This document shows positions 46,016 to 55,509 of a stretch of DNA of 64,000 nt, one piece after another. The stretch lies in contig NZ_RPFJ01000003.1 in the NCBI RefSeq assembly GCF_003813905.1, forward strand, positions 67,001 to 131,000. Reading direction: 5' to 3'. The notes beneath the pieces were generated by a model. That model saw only the letters and a list, made by a program, of their open reading frames with translations, did not search any database and was not told the origin of the DNA. The position numbers and the translations under genes are program-made. This DNA comes from Aureibaculum marinum (GTDB lineage Bacteria; Bacteroidota; Bacteroidia; Flavobacteriales; Flavobacteriaceae). Position 1 is the first letter of the stretch. Every line of letters begins with the position of its first letter.

Positions 46016-47932
46016 CTACCCCTCCAACAACTCATGTAAACTTTCCCATTCTTCCATTAATTGCTCTATTTTATCTTTTTTTGCTTGATATTTTTTAAAG
46101 AAATCTGGTTGACTGGTTACTTTTTCATACTGACTTTCGTCGGCTAGTTTTTTATCTATTTGAGCTACCTCTCTTTCTAAATCGGCAATTTCAGTTTCAA
46201 TTTTAGAGAGTTTATTTTGTATTTTTTTTAGTTCCTTATCTTTTAGATAATCATTTTTAGAAGTACTTTTTGAACCAGCTACTTTTATTTCTTCTTTGGT
46301 TCGTTTTTCGACCTCTCGTAAATTTTCTAAGTTATGTTCTTCTAAATAATAATCAATATCTCCTAAATACTCCTTAATATGACCATCTTTAAATTCATAA
46401 ACGGTTTTGGTTAACCCTTGAAGAAAATCTCTATCATGAGATACTATTATTAGAGTTCCTTCGAAATTTTGAAGTGCTTGTTTCAATACATTTTTTGAGG
46501 CAATATCTAAGTGATTGGTAGGCTCATCCATTACCAATACATTAAATGGAGAAAGTAACATTTTACATAAAGCCAAACGGTTACGCTCACCACCAGAAAG
46601 TACTTTCACTTTCTTTTCCACATCATCTCCTCCAAATAAAAATGCACCTAACATATCACGTACTTTTACACGATTGCCATCATTAGAAGCATCTTCCATA
46701 GTTTGCAACACTGTTTTTTCTCCATCAAGGTATTCCGCTTGATTTTGAGCAAAATAGCCTATTTGAACATTATGCCCTAATTTTAGATCTCCTTGGTAAG
46801 GAATTTCACCTACTATCATTTTTGCCAATGTAGATTTTCCTTGTCCATTCTGACCAACAAATGCAATCTTGCTATTCCTCTCTATCAATAAATTTACATT
46901 ATTAAGTACTTGATTATCTCCATAATGTTTAGCCACATTTTTAGCTTCTACCACTATTTTTCCTGGATGAACCGACATCGGAAATCGCACTTTCATTACA
47001 GCATTATCATCTACATCAACCTCAATTCGCTCAACTTTATTTAGTTTTTTAATTAACGATTGTGCCATAGAGGCTTTATTTGCTTTAGCTCTAAATTTCT
47101 CAATCAATTGCTCTGTACGTTCAATTTCTTTCTCTTGATTTTTTTGAGCTTGCAATTGCTTTTCTTTCAATTCTTTTCGCTGCACTAAATATTTAGAATA
47201 TGGATATTTATAATCATAAATCTTACCCAAAGAAATTTCAATAGTACGGTTGGTTACATTATCTAAAAACATTTTATCGTGCGAAACCAACATAATAGCT
47301 CCAGGATACCCTTTTAAAAACTCTTCTAACCAAATAATAGACTCTATATCCAAGTGATTTGTAGGCTCATCTAATAATAAAATATCATTATTTTGAAGAA
47401 GAAGCTTTGCCAGTTCAATACGCATTCTCCATCCCCCAGAAAACGTATCTGTTAGTTTATTAAAGTCTTGACGTTTAAAACCTAACCCTTGTAATATTTT
47501 CTCAGTATCTCCCTGATAACTATATCCTCCAATCAGTTCAAAACGATGCGTTAAATCACTTAAATCTACCATTAATTGATGGTAACCTTCACTTTCGTAA
47601 TCGGTTCTTTCAACCAACGCTTGGTTTACTTCTTCTAATTTTTTTTCTATTTCTTTTATTTCAGTAAAAGCTTCATAGGCTTCTTCTAATACTGTTCTTC
47701 CAAAAACGAAATCTATATCTTGTTTTAAAAAGCCAATTTTTAGATTTTTTTCTAAAGCTAGTGTTCCTGTGTCATACTCTTGTTCTTTAGAAATTACCTT
47801 TAGCAAGGTAGATTTTCCTGCTCCGTTTTTCCCTACAAGTCCTACTCTATCTCCACCTACCAACTTAAAGGTTATGCCAGAAAACAAATCTTCTCCAGAA
47901 AAAGAAACAGTTATATTATGTGCATTAAGCAT
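46016..47932 (-). CDS. ABC-F family ATPase (Uup-like)
   Basis: Soluble tandem ATPase that acts on the ribosome. 638 residues. First ABC domain: Walker A GKNGAGKS (34-41), signature FSGGW, Walker B LLLDEPTNHLD. Linker of about 80 residues rich in Lys/Glu (about 240-300), then a second Walker A VGQNGQGKS (about residue 360), signature LSGGERNRLALCKMLL and Walker B VMDEPTNHLD. The C-terminal region (about 545-638) is a charged coiled coil, as in Uup-type members. Without antibiotic-resistance-specific linker features I take it as a housekeeping translation factor. It ends with TAG, followed in frame by an outer-membrane barrel remnant. Confidence 0.92.
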   Translation of the reverse strand: MLNAHNITVSFSGEDLFSGITFKLVGGDRVGLVGKNGAGKSTLLKVISKEQEYDTGTLALEKNLKIGFLKQDIDFVFGRTVLEEAYEAFTEIKEIEKKLEEVNQALVERTDYESEGYHQLMVDLSDLTHRFELIGGYSYQGDTEKILQGLGFKRQDFNKLTDTFSGGWRMRIELAKLLLQNNDILLLDEPTNHLDIESIIWLEEFLKGYPGAIMLVSHDKMFLDNVTNRTIEISLGKIYDYKYPYSKYLVQRKELKEKQLQAQKNQEKEIERTEQLIEKFRAKANKASMAQSLIKKLNKVERIEVDVDDNAVMKVRFPMSVHPGKIVVEAKNVAKHYGDNQVLNNVNLLIERNSKIAFVGQNGQGKSTLAKMIVGEIPYQGDLKLGHNVQIGYFAQNQAEYLDGEKTVLQTMEDASNDGNRVKVRDMLGAFLFGGDDVEKKVKVLSGGERNRLALCKMLLSPFNVLVMDEPTNHLDIASKNVLKQALQNFEGTLIIVSHDRDFLQGLTKTVYEFKDGHIKEYLGDIDYYLEEHNLENLREVEKRTKEEIKVAGSKSTSKNDYLKDKELKKIQNKLSKIETEIADLEREVAQIDKKLADESQYEKVTSQPDFFKKYQAKKDKIEQLMEEWESLHELLEG

Positions 47933-47963
47933 CTTTTGTTACAATTATGAATTTATAATATTT

Positions 47964-47979
47964 TACATTTGCAAAAGTA
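47964..47979. promoter_or_regulatory. Face-to-face -7 elements of the ABC-F and DUF983 genes
   Basis: TACATTTG (47964-47971, plus) is directly joined to the complement of TACTTTTG (47979-47972, minus). Both fit TANNTTTG. They drive divergent genes starting at 48002 and 47932. The two start sites would overlap, so the promoters are mutually exclusive. No well-spaced -33 boxes are seen. Confidence 0.5.
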
Positions 47980-48001
47980 TCATTTATATTTAACAATAAA
48001 T

Positions 48002-48400
48002 ATGTTTGGAAAGGGAAGTAAAATTTACAGTATAGTTACCAATAAATGTCCAAGATGCCATGAAGGTGCATTTTTTGAAGATAATAATCCTTTACACTTA
48101 AAAAAGGTATTAAAAATGAACCCTAATTGCCCTAATTGCGGACTTAAATACGAAATAGAGCCTTCATTTTTTTATGGGGCCATGTATGTTTCTTATGCTT
48201 TAACTGTAGGCATGTCTATTATAACTTTTATAATATTATATTTTATTGGCTTGGATTTAATGACCATTTTTATAAGTATTTTTGTATTACTTGTATTGTT
48301 TACACCGTTAACCTTACGATTAGCAAGATTAATTTATGCCAATATTTTTATCCACTATGATAAAGATGTTAAAGCTTTAAGAGAGCCTAAACAGTTATAA
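48002..48400 (+). CDS. DUF983 small membrane protein
   Basis: 132 residues of unknown function, family DUF983. The start at 48002 is chosen over an in-frame TTG at 47969, because MFGKGSKIYSIV begins the conserved part and the -7 element covers the TTG. The cytoplasmic N-terminal part carries two CxxC motifs, NKCPRCHEG and NPNCPNCGL, probably a zinc ribbon. Two membrane segments follow (about 57-79 and 82-103). The charged C-terminus is about 30 residues. It is divergent from the ABC-F gene and convergent with namZ. Confidence 0.85.
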   Translation: MFGKGSKIYSIVTNKCPRCHEGAFFEDNNPLHLKKVLKMNPNCPNCGLKYEIEPSFFYGAMYVSYALTVGMSIITFIILYFIGLDLMTIFISIFVLLVLFTPLTLRLARLIYANIFIHYDKDVKALREPKQL

Positions 48401-48404
48401 TCAC

Positions 48405-49592
48405 TTAATATATTTTAATTTGATTGAGTTGCTCTTTATAGTCTTTTAAATGTTCAAAAGTATCTAGTTTTTCTAAAGGTTCATTATTCACTACCCAATG
48501 CCTTAATTTATCAGAACCATTGATAATATCAATAGGTTGATGGATATAATCATACTCATATGGAGGTTGTTTCCATTGAAAATTGTCGCCTAAATAATGA
48601 TAAATTTCTCGCATTAAAAGTTGACCTACTCTCCAAGGTTTAAATAAAGATTTATCTGTTACATGTATTTGAAAACCACCACAAACGATATCTGCTTGTT
48701 TTTGAAAGGTTGGGAGAAACGTTATTGGTCTAATGGCAAACCCTTTTAAATTAGAATTTTTTATACAATTTGATAAATGAGATGTAAAAAAAGAATAGGG
48801 TTCTATTTTTGGATGTCCAACAATTTCTAATGATTGTGTAGTTCCTCTTCCTTCACTTAAAAGCGTCCCTTCAAAAAGAACTGTTGTAGGAAAAGTAAAA
48901 GCACTTTCAGAACGAGGCAAATTTGGAGAAGGTAAAAGCCAAGGTAACTTTGTATCTTCATAATACATTTCTCGTTTCCAATATTGCATTTTAATTACCT
49001 CTAAATTAGCTTTCTTTTTTGCCCAAAATTTTTGATGCATTAAGGCTACTTCTCCAATAGTCATTGCATGTCTTACTGGGATAGGATGTCGCCCTATAAA
49101 TGACTCAAATTCCATATCTAAAATATTGCCTTCAATAGCTACTCCGTTTAGTGGATTAGGTCTATCAAGTACAACAATTTGAATATCTCTATTTGCACAT
49201 TTTTCTAAAATAAGAGTAAGAGTATAAATGTAGGTATACATTCGGCAACCTACATCTTGTAAATCAACAAATAAATGATCTATCCCTTCAAGCATTTCAT
49301 CAGTAGGTATTCTCGTTTCTGAATAAAGAGAATATACAGGAATATTAAAATAAGGATGAATAAAATGATCAGTTTCAATCATATTATCTTGAGCATCGGT
49401 AGAAAAACCATGTTGTGGCCCGAATAACTTAATAAATCGAGACTGAAAAATTTCTTGAAATTTTAATGCAGCTGGTATATATGTTGAATCTATAGAAGCA
49501 TTATGACATAATAAAGCCACATTACCTGTATATTTTTCTTGAAGTGTTTTGTCTTGTATTAAAACATCCAGACCTGTTAAAACTGGTTTCAT
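48405..49592 (-). CDS. namZ: DUF1343 / NamZ-like exo-beta-N-acetylmuramidase without signal peptide
   Basis: Family of the B. subtilis exo-muramidase NamZ, which removes terminal MurNAc from peptidoglycan fragments. 395 residues. Conserved parts include LKLFGPQHGFSTDAQ-like LFGPQHGF, IDHLFVDLQDVGCRMYTYIYTL, VLDRPNPLNGVAIEG, PIPVRHAMTIGEVA and SPNLPRSESAFTFPTTVLFEGTLLSEGRGT. The protein begins MKPVLTGLDVLI with no signal peptide or lipobox, while many NamZ proteins are exported, so this one would act in the cytoplasm unless a start upstream was missed; the upstream bases offer none. SusCD lies upstream on the same strand but beyond a strong terminator. Confidence 0.87.
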   Translation of the reverse strand: MKPVLTGLDVLIQDKTLQEKYTGNVALLCHNASIDSTYIPAALKFQEIFQSRFIKLFGPQHGFSTDAQDNMIETDHFIHPYFNIPVYSLYSETRIPTDEMLEGIDHLFVDLQDVGCRMYTYIYTLTLILEKCANRDIQIVVLDRPNPLNGVAIEGNILDMEFESFIGRHPIPVRHAMTIGEVALMHQKFWAKKKANLEVIKMQYWKREMYYEDTKLPWLLPSPNLPRSESAFTFPTTVLFEGTLLSEGRGTTQSLEIVGHPKIEPYSFFTSHLSNCIKNSNLKGFAIRPITFLPTFQKQADIVCGGFQIHVTDKSLFKPWRVGQLLMREIYHYLGDNFQWKQPPYEYDYIHQPIDIINGSDKLRHWVVNNEPLEKLDTFEHLKDYKEQLNQIKIY

Positions 49593-49623
49593 ATTAATGT
49601 TGATTTGAGTTTAAATTTACTAT

Positions 49624-49670
49624 AAAAAAAGCGTATTTAAAATACAAAAATTCATCTTAAATACGCTTTT
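49624..49670 (-). terminator. Terminator of the susCD operon
   Basis: 14-base perfect stem AAAAGCGTATTTAA (49627-49640 with 49657-49670) around a 16-base loop, followed by seven T on the minus strand. Confidence 0.88.
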
Positions 49671-49693
49671 CTGTTATTTAATTAAAATTAATT

Positions 49694-51040
49694 TTAGATA
49701 ACTGGATCGGCTGGAGTATTAGGATTATTTTCTCGCTCTATAAACGGATAGGGATAAAAATTTCTATTTCTCTCATTGGTAGTATTTGTTTCCATAGGAA
49801 CAACAAAGTCAGGATGAAATCTTCTACTATCTTCTAACCGCATACCTGTTAAAAACATTTCAATACATCTATTTTTATAAATTTCTTCTAAAATATCTGT
49901 TTTACTAGATTCATTACCAGTCCAAGCCCCAAGATTTGCATTAACACCTAAAGGATCATTATTTTTTTGTCTCACTAAATTTAATTGAATAACCGCTTTA
50001 TCAAGTTGATCTGTTCTGGCATAAGCTTCTGCCTTATTCAACATCATTTCCCCCGGAAGATAAATAGGTATTGGAGTGGTACCCGTTTCAAAAAAACCAA
50101 GCATCTCACTTAGAGGTTGACCTCCTGCATCTGCATTAGCATTTCCTGCAGCAGCTCCTAAGTAAAAGCTCACACGACCATCTCCTGCTTCTGGAATATA
50201 CGCTCCTTGTAATCCAAAATTTGATTGAGGATTTAAATCATCAGAATTCACCGTTCTATTCCAAATAGGGTTCTGATTGTTAGCATCATAAACCCACATT
50301 GAATTTACTGTACTTGTAGAGTTTAAAACAGCATCAGCAGCAGAAATAGATTCTGTGTAATTTCCTGCAATCAATTGATATCTAGACAAAAAAGCATTTA
50401 TCGTTTTTAGCATATCAAAATTAGACCAAAGTACTTTTGATTCAAATTCTTGTGACATTGGCGAAGTAGTAAGACCGTCACGGGCATCTTCTAATAACCT
50501 TATACATTCAGCCAAAACAGTAGCTCTATCACTGAAAGGGGCTGCACCATCTGCAGCATTGTTAATTGGAGCTTGCTCGTACATTTGAATCATATAACCC
50601 AAACTCATTGCCTTAAACAAATTACCATAAGCAATAAGTCCACTTCTTGTACCGCTTGTTAGTTCAACATTATTTGCCCCTTCAATTAATGATTCTGCCA
50701 TTCCTTTTGTTTTGAGCAAACTAACCCAAGGATTAGTAATACCTCCACTTTCTGAAGGTAATTCTGCCCCACCTCTTGCTAGTTCATTTATATTTAAAAA
50801 AGTATTGGTAACTCCTAATTCTCTAGTTGTTATTCCAGGAGCTTCTATTACTTGTCTTAAAGTTGCTGTAGAATAATATTGTCTAATACCTATGCTTAAT
50901 GCAAAAAGACCTTCTTTTGTTCCTAATACAACCTCTTCACTAGGGTTATTAGGATTATCAAATTCCGTTTCACATCCAGTAAATAAAAAGCTGGTAATTA
51001 GTAAAACGATTAAAAATTTATATGTTTTTGAATTTTTCAT
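49694..51040 (-). CDS. SusD/RagB-family outer-membrane lipoprotein
   Basis: Surface lipoprotein that captures substrate for its SusC partner. 448 residues. The lipoprotein signal ends FTGC (Cys23), followed by acidic ETEFDNPNNP. The C-terminal block has the SusD signature IYLPGEMMLNKAEAYARTDQLDKAVIQLNLVRQKNNDPLG, KTDILEEIYKNRCIEMFLTGMRLEDSRRF and FYPYPFIERENNPNTP. The helical TPR core is present. The sequence does not tell the substrate. It starts 10 bases after susC ends and is the last gene of the operon. Confidence 0.93.
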   Translation of the reverse strand: MKNSKTYKFLIVLLITSFLFTGCETEFDNPNNPSEEVVLGTKEGLFALSIGIRQYYSTATLRQVIEAPGITTRELGVTNTFLNINELARGGAELPSESGGITNPWVSLLKTKGMAESLIEGANNVELTSGTRSGLIAYGNLFKAMSLGYMIQMYEQAPINNAADGAAPFSDRATVLAECIRLLEDARDGLTTSPMSQEFESKVLWSNFDMLKTINAFLSRYQLIAGNYTESISAADAVLNSTSTVNSMWVYDANNQNPIWNRTVNSDDLNPQSNFGLQGAYIPEAGDGRVSFYLGAAAGNANADAGGQPLSEMLGFFETGTTPIPIYLPGEMMLNKAEAYARTDQLDKAVIQLNLVRQKNNDPLGVNANLGAWTGNESSKTDILEEIYKNRCIEMFLTGMRLEDSRRFHPDFVVPMETNTTNERNRNFYPYPFIERENNPNTPADPVI

Positions 51041-51050
51041 CTTTTATATA

Positions 51051-54020
51051 TTAAAATGTTGCTGTTAGTCCTATCTTTATTACTCTTGGTATTGGGGTTA
51101 ATCCCATTACTCCTCCTCTAGATCCATTACTTTGACCATCCATATTTACTTCAGGATCATAACTTGAAAAGTTGTCAAAAGATAATAAGTTACGACCAGT
51201 CAATGTAAATTTTACATTATCAATGCCTTTTAAAGGATCTTTTAATAAATAAGAAGCTGATAGCTCTCTTAATTTCACATAAGAACCATCTTCTATATAA
51301 GATTCTGCTATACCAAACTTAGCTGCTCCTGTACCTCTAACACTTTCGCCTCTTAACTCACTAGCAGTTTGAGGTCCTCCTCCAAAACGATAATACATTC
51401 TAGTATCCCAACTTAATACATCAACACCTTGTACTGCATCTAACTGCATTCTAAATGAGAAATTTTTAAACGTAACTTCATTTATTAAGGAGGCAATAAA
51501 ATCAGGATTAGGGTCACCTATTACTTTACTTAAATTAGCTCCACTAGGTTGTCCGGAAGCATCTCTTTCTGGAATAGGATTACCATTTGAATCATATGAT
51601 CCTTTTTCTCTTTGAGGAAGCCCTCCTGGAGTTAGCAATAAGCTACCATCATCATTTCTTGCATAATATCCTTGATAAAATACACCAAGTGGTTGTCCGT
51701 TTTTAGCCACTGAAAAACCAAAATTACCAATTGAAAATTGTTCCCCTTCTATATTATTCACTTCATTTTCATTAGTAGAAAAAGTTCCTGTTACAGACCA
51801 AGTAAAATCTCCAGATTGGACAGGTGTTGCAGTTAACAACGCTTCAAATCCTTTATTTTTCATTGTTCCAATATTTTCAATTCTAGAACCTGCTCCTGTA
51901 GATGGAGATAATGTTCTAGCCAATAAAAGATCTTCAATATCTTGGCTATAATATGTTAACTCAATTCCTAGTCTATTTTTAAACAAGCTTAAGTCTAATC
52001 CAAATTCTAATTCTGTTTGTCTTTCTGGTTTTAAATCTGGATTTCCAAGTTGTGTTGGGGAAATTAAACCTGAGCTACCATCAATACTTACAGCACCGTA
52101 ATTTGAAAGTCGATCAAAAGGACCAATTGCTGTTAGGTTTCCTGCTTGCCCCCAAGCCGCTCTAATTTTAAAACTATCAAAAATACTTCCTAAACTATTT
52201 TGCCAAAAATCTTCTTGCGAAAGTAAATAAGACATACTCGCTTTTGGGTAGAATTGATTTCTTTCATCTGCACCAAATACCGACGAGCCATCTAATCTCA
52301 ATGCTCCTGTTACAAATAATTTATTATCAAAACCAAATGTTTGTTGTACAAAACCACCCCAAAATGTTCTTTGACTTCTGTTTTCATTCGTTGAAATTGT
52401 AGCAGCTCCATCTGTAGTTTTTACCCCCAATGCTAAGCCTGTAGCTGAAATAGCTCTTACTTCTGTATCATCTGATTGCCATGAGAAACCTGCTGTAGTT
52501 GTAGATTCAAATTTATCACTAATATCTGTAATAAAAGATGCATTTAAGTCACTATTAACTTGTTTAGTAGTAATAGTAGATGTACTAGCACTACCTAATG
52601 CAACTGTATTGGTTCCAATAGGAACGTATGTTGTACCTGTAGACTCAGCACTATCATAACCTAAGGTATAATTTACGCTTAAGCCCTCAACTGGATTTAA
52701 GTTAAGTTGCAAATCACTAATCATCCTATTATTTTTTTGTTGGAATTCAAAAGTTTCAATGTATTCCAAAATATTTGGATAAAAAGTCAAATTCGGATAA
52801 TTACCTTCCGCATCTTTAGAAGGGTCTATTTTATTATCAGCAAATAAAATGGTTGGCAAAATTCCAAAACCATAACCTCCACTTGGTGTATCATTACTAT
52901 TGCTCGTAGAAAAATAAGTTCCAATTGAGGCAGAAGCCCAATCATTAATATCTTGATTAATTCTTATCCTCCCTCCTATTCTTTCAAAATCAGTTCCTTT
53001 CATTATCCCTTCATTTTGTAAATAAGAAAGAGATGCAAAATAATTAGTTTTTTCCATTCCACCTGCAATGGAAACATAGTTATCTGTACCAACTGAGTTT
53101 TGAAAAACCATATCCTGATAATCATATCTTGTCACTGGCACCTTAGTTAAGTCTGTAATATCACTTGATGCCCAATCAAACGGTTCTTCGTTAAAATCTC
53201 GTTTTTTTCGTAATGAATTAAAATTAAGGCTGGTTGACAATGTAATTACAGGTTCTCCTGTTTTTCCTTTTTTAGTGAAAATTTGAACCACACCATTACT
53301 TGCTCTTGATCCATATATTGCTGCTGCTGCTGCACCTTTTATTACCTCAATTCTATCAATATCTTGAGGGTTAATATCAGACAATCTATTTTGAACCACA
53401 CCTGTTACCCCCAAAACGTTGGTTGAATTGTTGTTTACTATAACACCATCTATAATGTATAATGGGTCTGAACTTCCATTAACAGTACTCGCACTCCTTA
53501 AACGAACACTAATACCACCTGCTGGATCTCCAGAATTTTGTGAAACTTGTATACCCGCTAATTTTCCAGAAAGTGCACCTGTAACATCTAAAGAAGCTGA
53601 TTCTGCAACATCTAAACCACTAACAGAAGATATTACATTTCCAATTTGTTTTTTAGCAGTTAAAGCTCCAACACCTGTAATTACAACTTCATCTAAGCCT
53701 AAAATATCGGCTTCCATTACTACGTCAATAACTATTTCAGACTGAGATTCATAATTAAAAGGAATTTCTTTCGTAGAATAACCAATAGATCTAAAGACTA
53801 GTATGTTACTACCTTCATTTAAATTAGCTTGAAGGGTATACTTTCCAGAAAAATCTGTAACCGCACCCTTAGCGGTATTTTTAATTTGGACTGTTACTCC
53901 AGGAATGGTCTCTCCAAAGTCGTCCGTTACTGTTCCTGTAATAGATATTGATTGTGCAACTATAAATTGCATAAACAATAGCATTAGGATTGATAAAACT
54001 AATTTGTTTGTTTTTTTCAT
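51051..54020 (-). CDS. SusC/RagA-family TonB-linked outer-membrane transporter
   Basis: TonB-dependent importer that works with the SusD protein downstream. 989 residues, the usual SusC size. The signal peptide is at 1-22, followed by a carboxypeptidase-D-regulatory-like domain (about 25-105), a TonB-box-like segment LDEVVITGVGALTAKKQIG, the plug domain (about 120-235) with RLRSASTVNGSSDPLYIIDGVIVNN and IEVIKGAAAAAIYGSRASNGVVQIFTKKGK, and then the barrel ending PRVIKIGLTATF. No glycosidase, peptidase, sulfatase or regulator gene belongs to the unit, so the substrate is open. A -7 box lies 29 bases upstream. Confidence 0.95.
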   Translation of the reverse strand: MKKTNKLVLSILMLLFMQFIVAQSISITGTVTDDFGETIPGVTVQIKNTAKGAVTDFSGKYTLQANLNEGSNILVFRSIGYSTKEIPFNYESQSEIVIDVVMEADILGLDEVVITGVGALTAKKQIGNVISSVSGLDVAESASLDVTGALSGKLAGIQVSQNSGDPAGGISVRLRSASTVNGSSDPLYIIDGVIVNNNSTNVLGVTGVVQNRLSDINPQDIDRIEVIKGAAAAAIYGSRASNGVVQIFTKKGKTGEPVITLSTSLNFNSLRKKRDFNEEPFDWASSDITDLTKVPVTRYDYQDMVFQNSVGTDNYVSIAGGMEKTNYFASLSYLQNEGIMKGTDFERIGGRIRINQDINDWASASIGTYFSTSNSNDTPSGGYGFGILPTILFADNKIDPSKDAEGNYPNLTFYPNILEYIETFEFQQKNNRMISDLQLNLNPVEGLSVNYTLGYDSAESTGTTYVPIGTNTVALGSASTSTITTKQVNSDLNASFITDISDKFESTTTAGFSWQSDDTEVRAISATGLALGVKTTDGAATISTNENRSQRTFWGGFVQQTFGFDNKLFVTGALRLDGSSVFGADERNQFYPKASMSYLLSQEDFWQNSLGSIFDSFKIRAAWGQAGNLTAIGPFDRLSNYGAVSIDGSSGLISPTQLGNPDLKPERQTELEFGLDLSLFKNRLGIELTYYSQDIEDLLLARTLSPSTGAGSRIENIGTMKNKGFEALLTATPVQSGDFTWSVTGTFSTNENEVNNIEGEQFSIGNFGFSVAKNGQPLGVFYQGYYARNDDGSLLLTPGGLPQREKGSYDSNGNPIPERDASGQPSGANLSKVIGDPNPDFIASLINEVTFKNFSFRMQLDAVQGVDVLSWDTRMYYRFGGGPQTASELRGESVRGTGAAKFGIAESYIEDGSYVKLRELSASYLLKDPLKGIDNVKFTLTGRNLLSFDNFSSYDPEVNMDGQSNGSRGGVMGLTPIPRVIKIGLTATF

Positions 54021-54049
54021 TTTGAGTTAGTATTTTATATTAGTTAGAC

Positions 54050-54057
54050 CAAATATA
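54050..54057 (-). promoter_or_regulatory. -7 element of susC
   Basis: TATATTTG on the minus strand fits TANNTTTG, 29 bases before the ATG at 54020. No -33 TTG is evident. Confidence 0.5.
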
Positions 54058-54092
54058 TAAAACTAAACTCGAACATTATTAGTTATTAACAT

Positions 54093-54124
54093 AAAAAAGC
54101 CTAAGTAAAACTACCTAGGCTTTT
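54093..54124 (-). terminator. Terminator of the OmpP1/FadL-like gene
   Basis: Stem AAAAGCCTAGGTAG pairs with the downstream arm through two G-U pairs around a short loop, then six T on the minus strand. Confidence 0.8.
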
Positions 54125-54151
54125 AACGTATTAAAACTCTAAATAATTTAT

Positions 54152-55492
54152 TTACAAACCAATTACCAAAGTTGCTGTAAACTTTCCTTGATCAACATCT
54201 AACTCAGCCGGATTTGAGTATTCTGCAAATCCATAAACCCCAGTATTTGTAGATTTTTGATATGCTAAATCTAATTTAATGCTTCTACTAAAACTAAAAC
54301 CTGTACCAAGAGAAAATCCTTGAACATTATCGCTATCAATAGCATCTTCAAAAGGACTTTCTTTATAAAAATAACCTCCTCGTAAACTAAATATTTTACC
54401 AAAACGCCATTCTCCACCTATTCTTAACTCTGACGTATTTTTTAAATCACTGTTAAAACTTCTATTAGTATCAGAAAAATCACTGTTGGGTTTTAATTTA
54501 GTTTTTGTATAATTTTTATAAGTATAATCTAAACTTAATAATCCGTCTTTTCCAAATAGATATGCAATACTTCCTGTTGCTTTTGCTGGTGTTACTAAAT
54601 CATATTCATAAATATTTAAATCAGAAAACTCAGTATACAATCTAGAATTATTACTTACTTTTATTTCTAAATCATCACGATACTCTTCTGTAAGATTATA
54701 CCAAGTTGGTGTTTGAAGTGCTAGTCCTAAACGTAATTCTTGAATAGGTTTAGCAATAAAACCTACATTTAACCCTACACCTTGGCCATAAGTATACAAT
54801 TCTTGCAAAAATGAAGCATCAAGTAAATTTCCATTTCCGTCATTACTTGACTCTTCAAACAATCCTTTTTGGAAATGATCTATTTTGTGTGAAACCAACG
54901 ATAACCCAAAACTGAAATTATTATCATATTCTGCAGCAAAAGATACTGTAAACTTAGTATTTTCACCCGAGGTATAACTTCCAAAAAAATGCCCATCAAT
55001 ATTATCATAATAAACATCATCTAAATAAGGATCTCCATCAAACTCTGTTAATCCATCACTTACCCCATTTACCTCAAATTCATTTTCATAATCTTTTACC
55101 AATGCATAATTGAAACCAATTGCAAATTTTGTCCAGTTTGAACCGTTATAAGGTTTAAATACTAAAACTCCACCCGCTTGTACCAAATTTAAAAAATTAT
55201 CAGAATAATCTGTTGTAGTACCATAATAATTAGTTGAAATATCAGTATTTCTATACCCTAAGGTAATTGCTCCTTGTGAATTTGAAAAAACTGCCAATCC
55301 AGCAGGGTTAATATCCGAAGCAGACATATCTCCTCCTAAACTACCAAAAGCTCCACTCATAGCATTAAACCGTGCTGTTCCATTAATATCTTCATCAGAA
55401 AATAATACTGCTCCATCAAAATTACTTATAACTTGAGCATTAATTACTACAGAGGATAATAATCCTCCTATTAAAAATAGAATTTTTTTCAT
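54152..55492 (-). CDS. OmpP1/FadL/TodX-like outer-membrane transport protein
   Basis: Outer-membrane barrel for hydrophobic compounds by family. 446 residues. The signal peptide is at 1-19 (ending INAQ). The N-terminal block TARFNAMSGAFGSLGGDMSASDINPAGLAVFSNSQGAITLGYRN is the FadL/OmpP1 hallmark (hatch region with NPAG). Barrel strands follow to the end LDVDQGKFTATLVIGL. In Bacteroidota these are often labelled hemin receptor without evidence. It lies 17 bases downstream of the repeat-rich lipoprotein gene and the two are probably cotranscribed. A link to the fad operon is only thematic. Confidence 0.86.
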   Translation of the reverse strand: MKKILFLIGGLLSSVVINAQVISNFDGAVLFSDEDINGTARFNAMSGAFGSLGGDMSASDINPAGLAVFSNSQGAITLGYRNTDISTNYYGTTTDYSDNFLNLVQAGGVLVFKPYNGSNWTKFAIGFNYALVKDYENEFEVNGVSDGLTEFDGDPYLDDVYYDNIDGHFFGSYTSGENTKFTVSFAAEYDNNFSFGLSLVSHKIDHFQKGLFEESSNDGNGNLLDASFLQELYTYGQGVGLNVGFIAKPIQELRLGLALQTPTWYNLTEEYRDDLEIKVSNNSRLYTEFSDLNIYEYDLVTPAKATGSIAYLFGKDGLLSLDYTYKNYTKTKLKPNSDFSDTNRSFNSDLKNTSELRIGGEWRFGKIFSLRGGYFYKESPFEDAIDSDNVQGFSLGTGFSFSRSIKLDLAYQKSTNTGVYGFAEYSNPAELDVDQGKFTATLVIGL

Positions 55493-55509
55493 AATAATTT
55501 TATTGAATT

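Noticed and set aside
47969-48001. TTG start for the DUF983 gene
   Set aside because: The TTG is part of the TACATTTG promoter box; ATG at 48002 begins the conserved protein.
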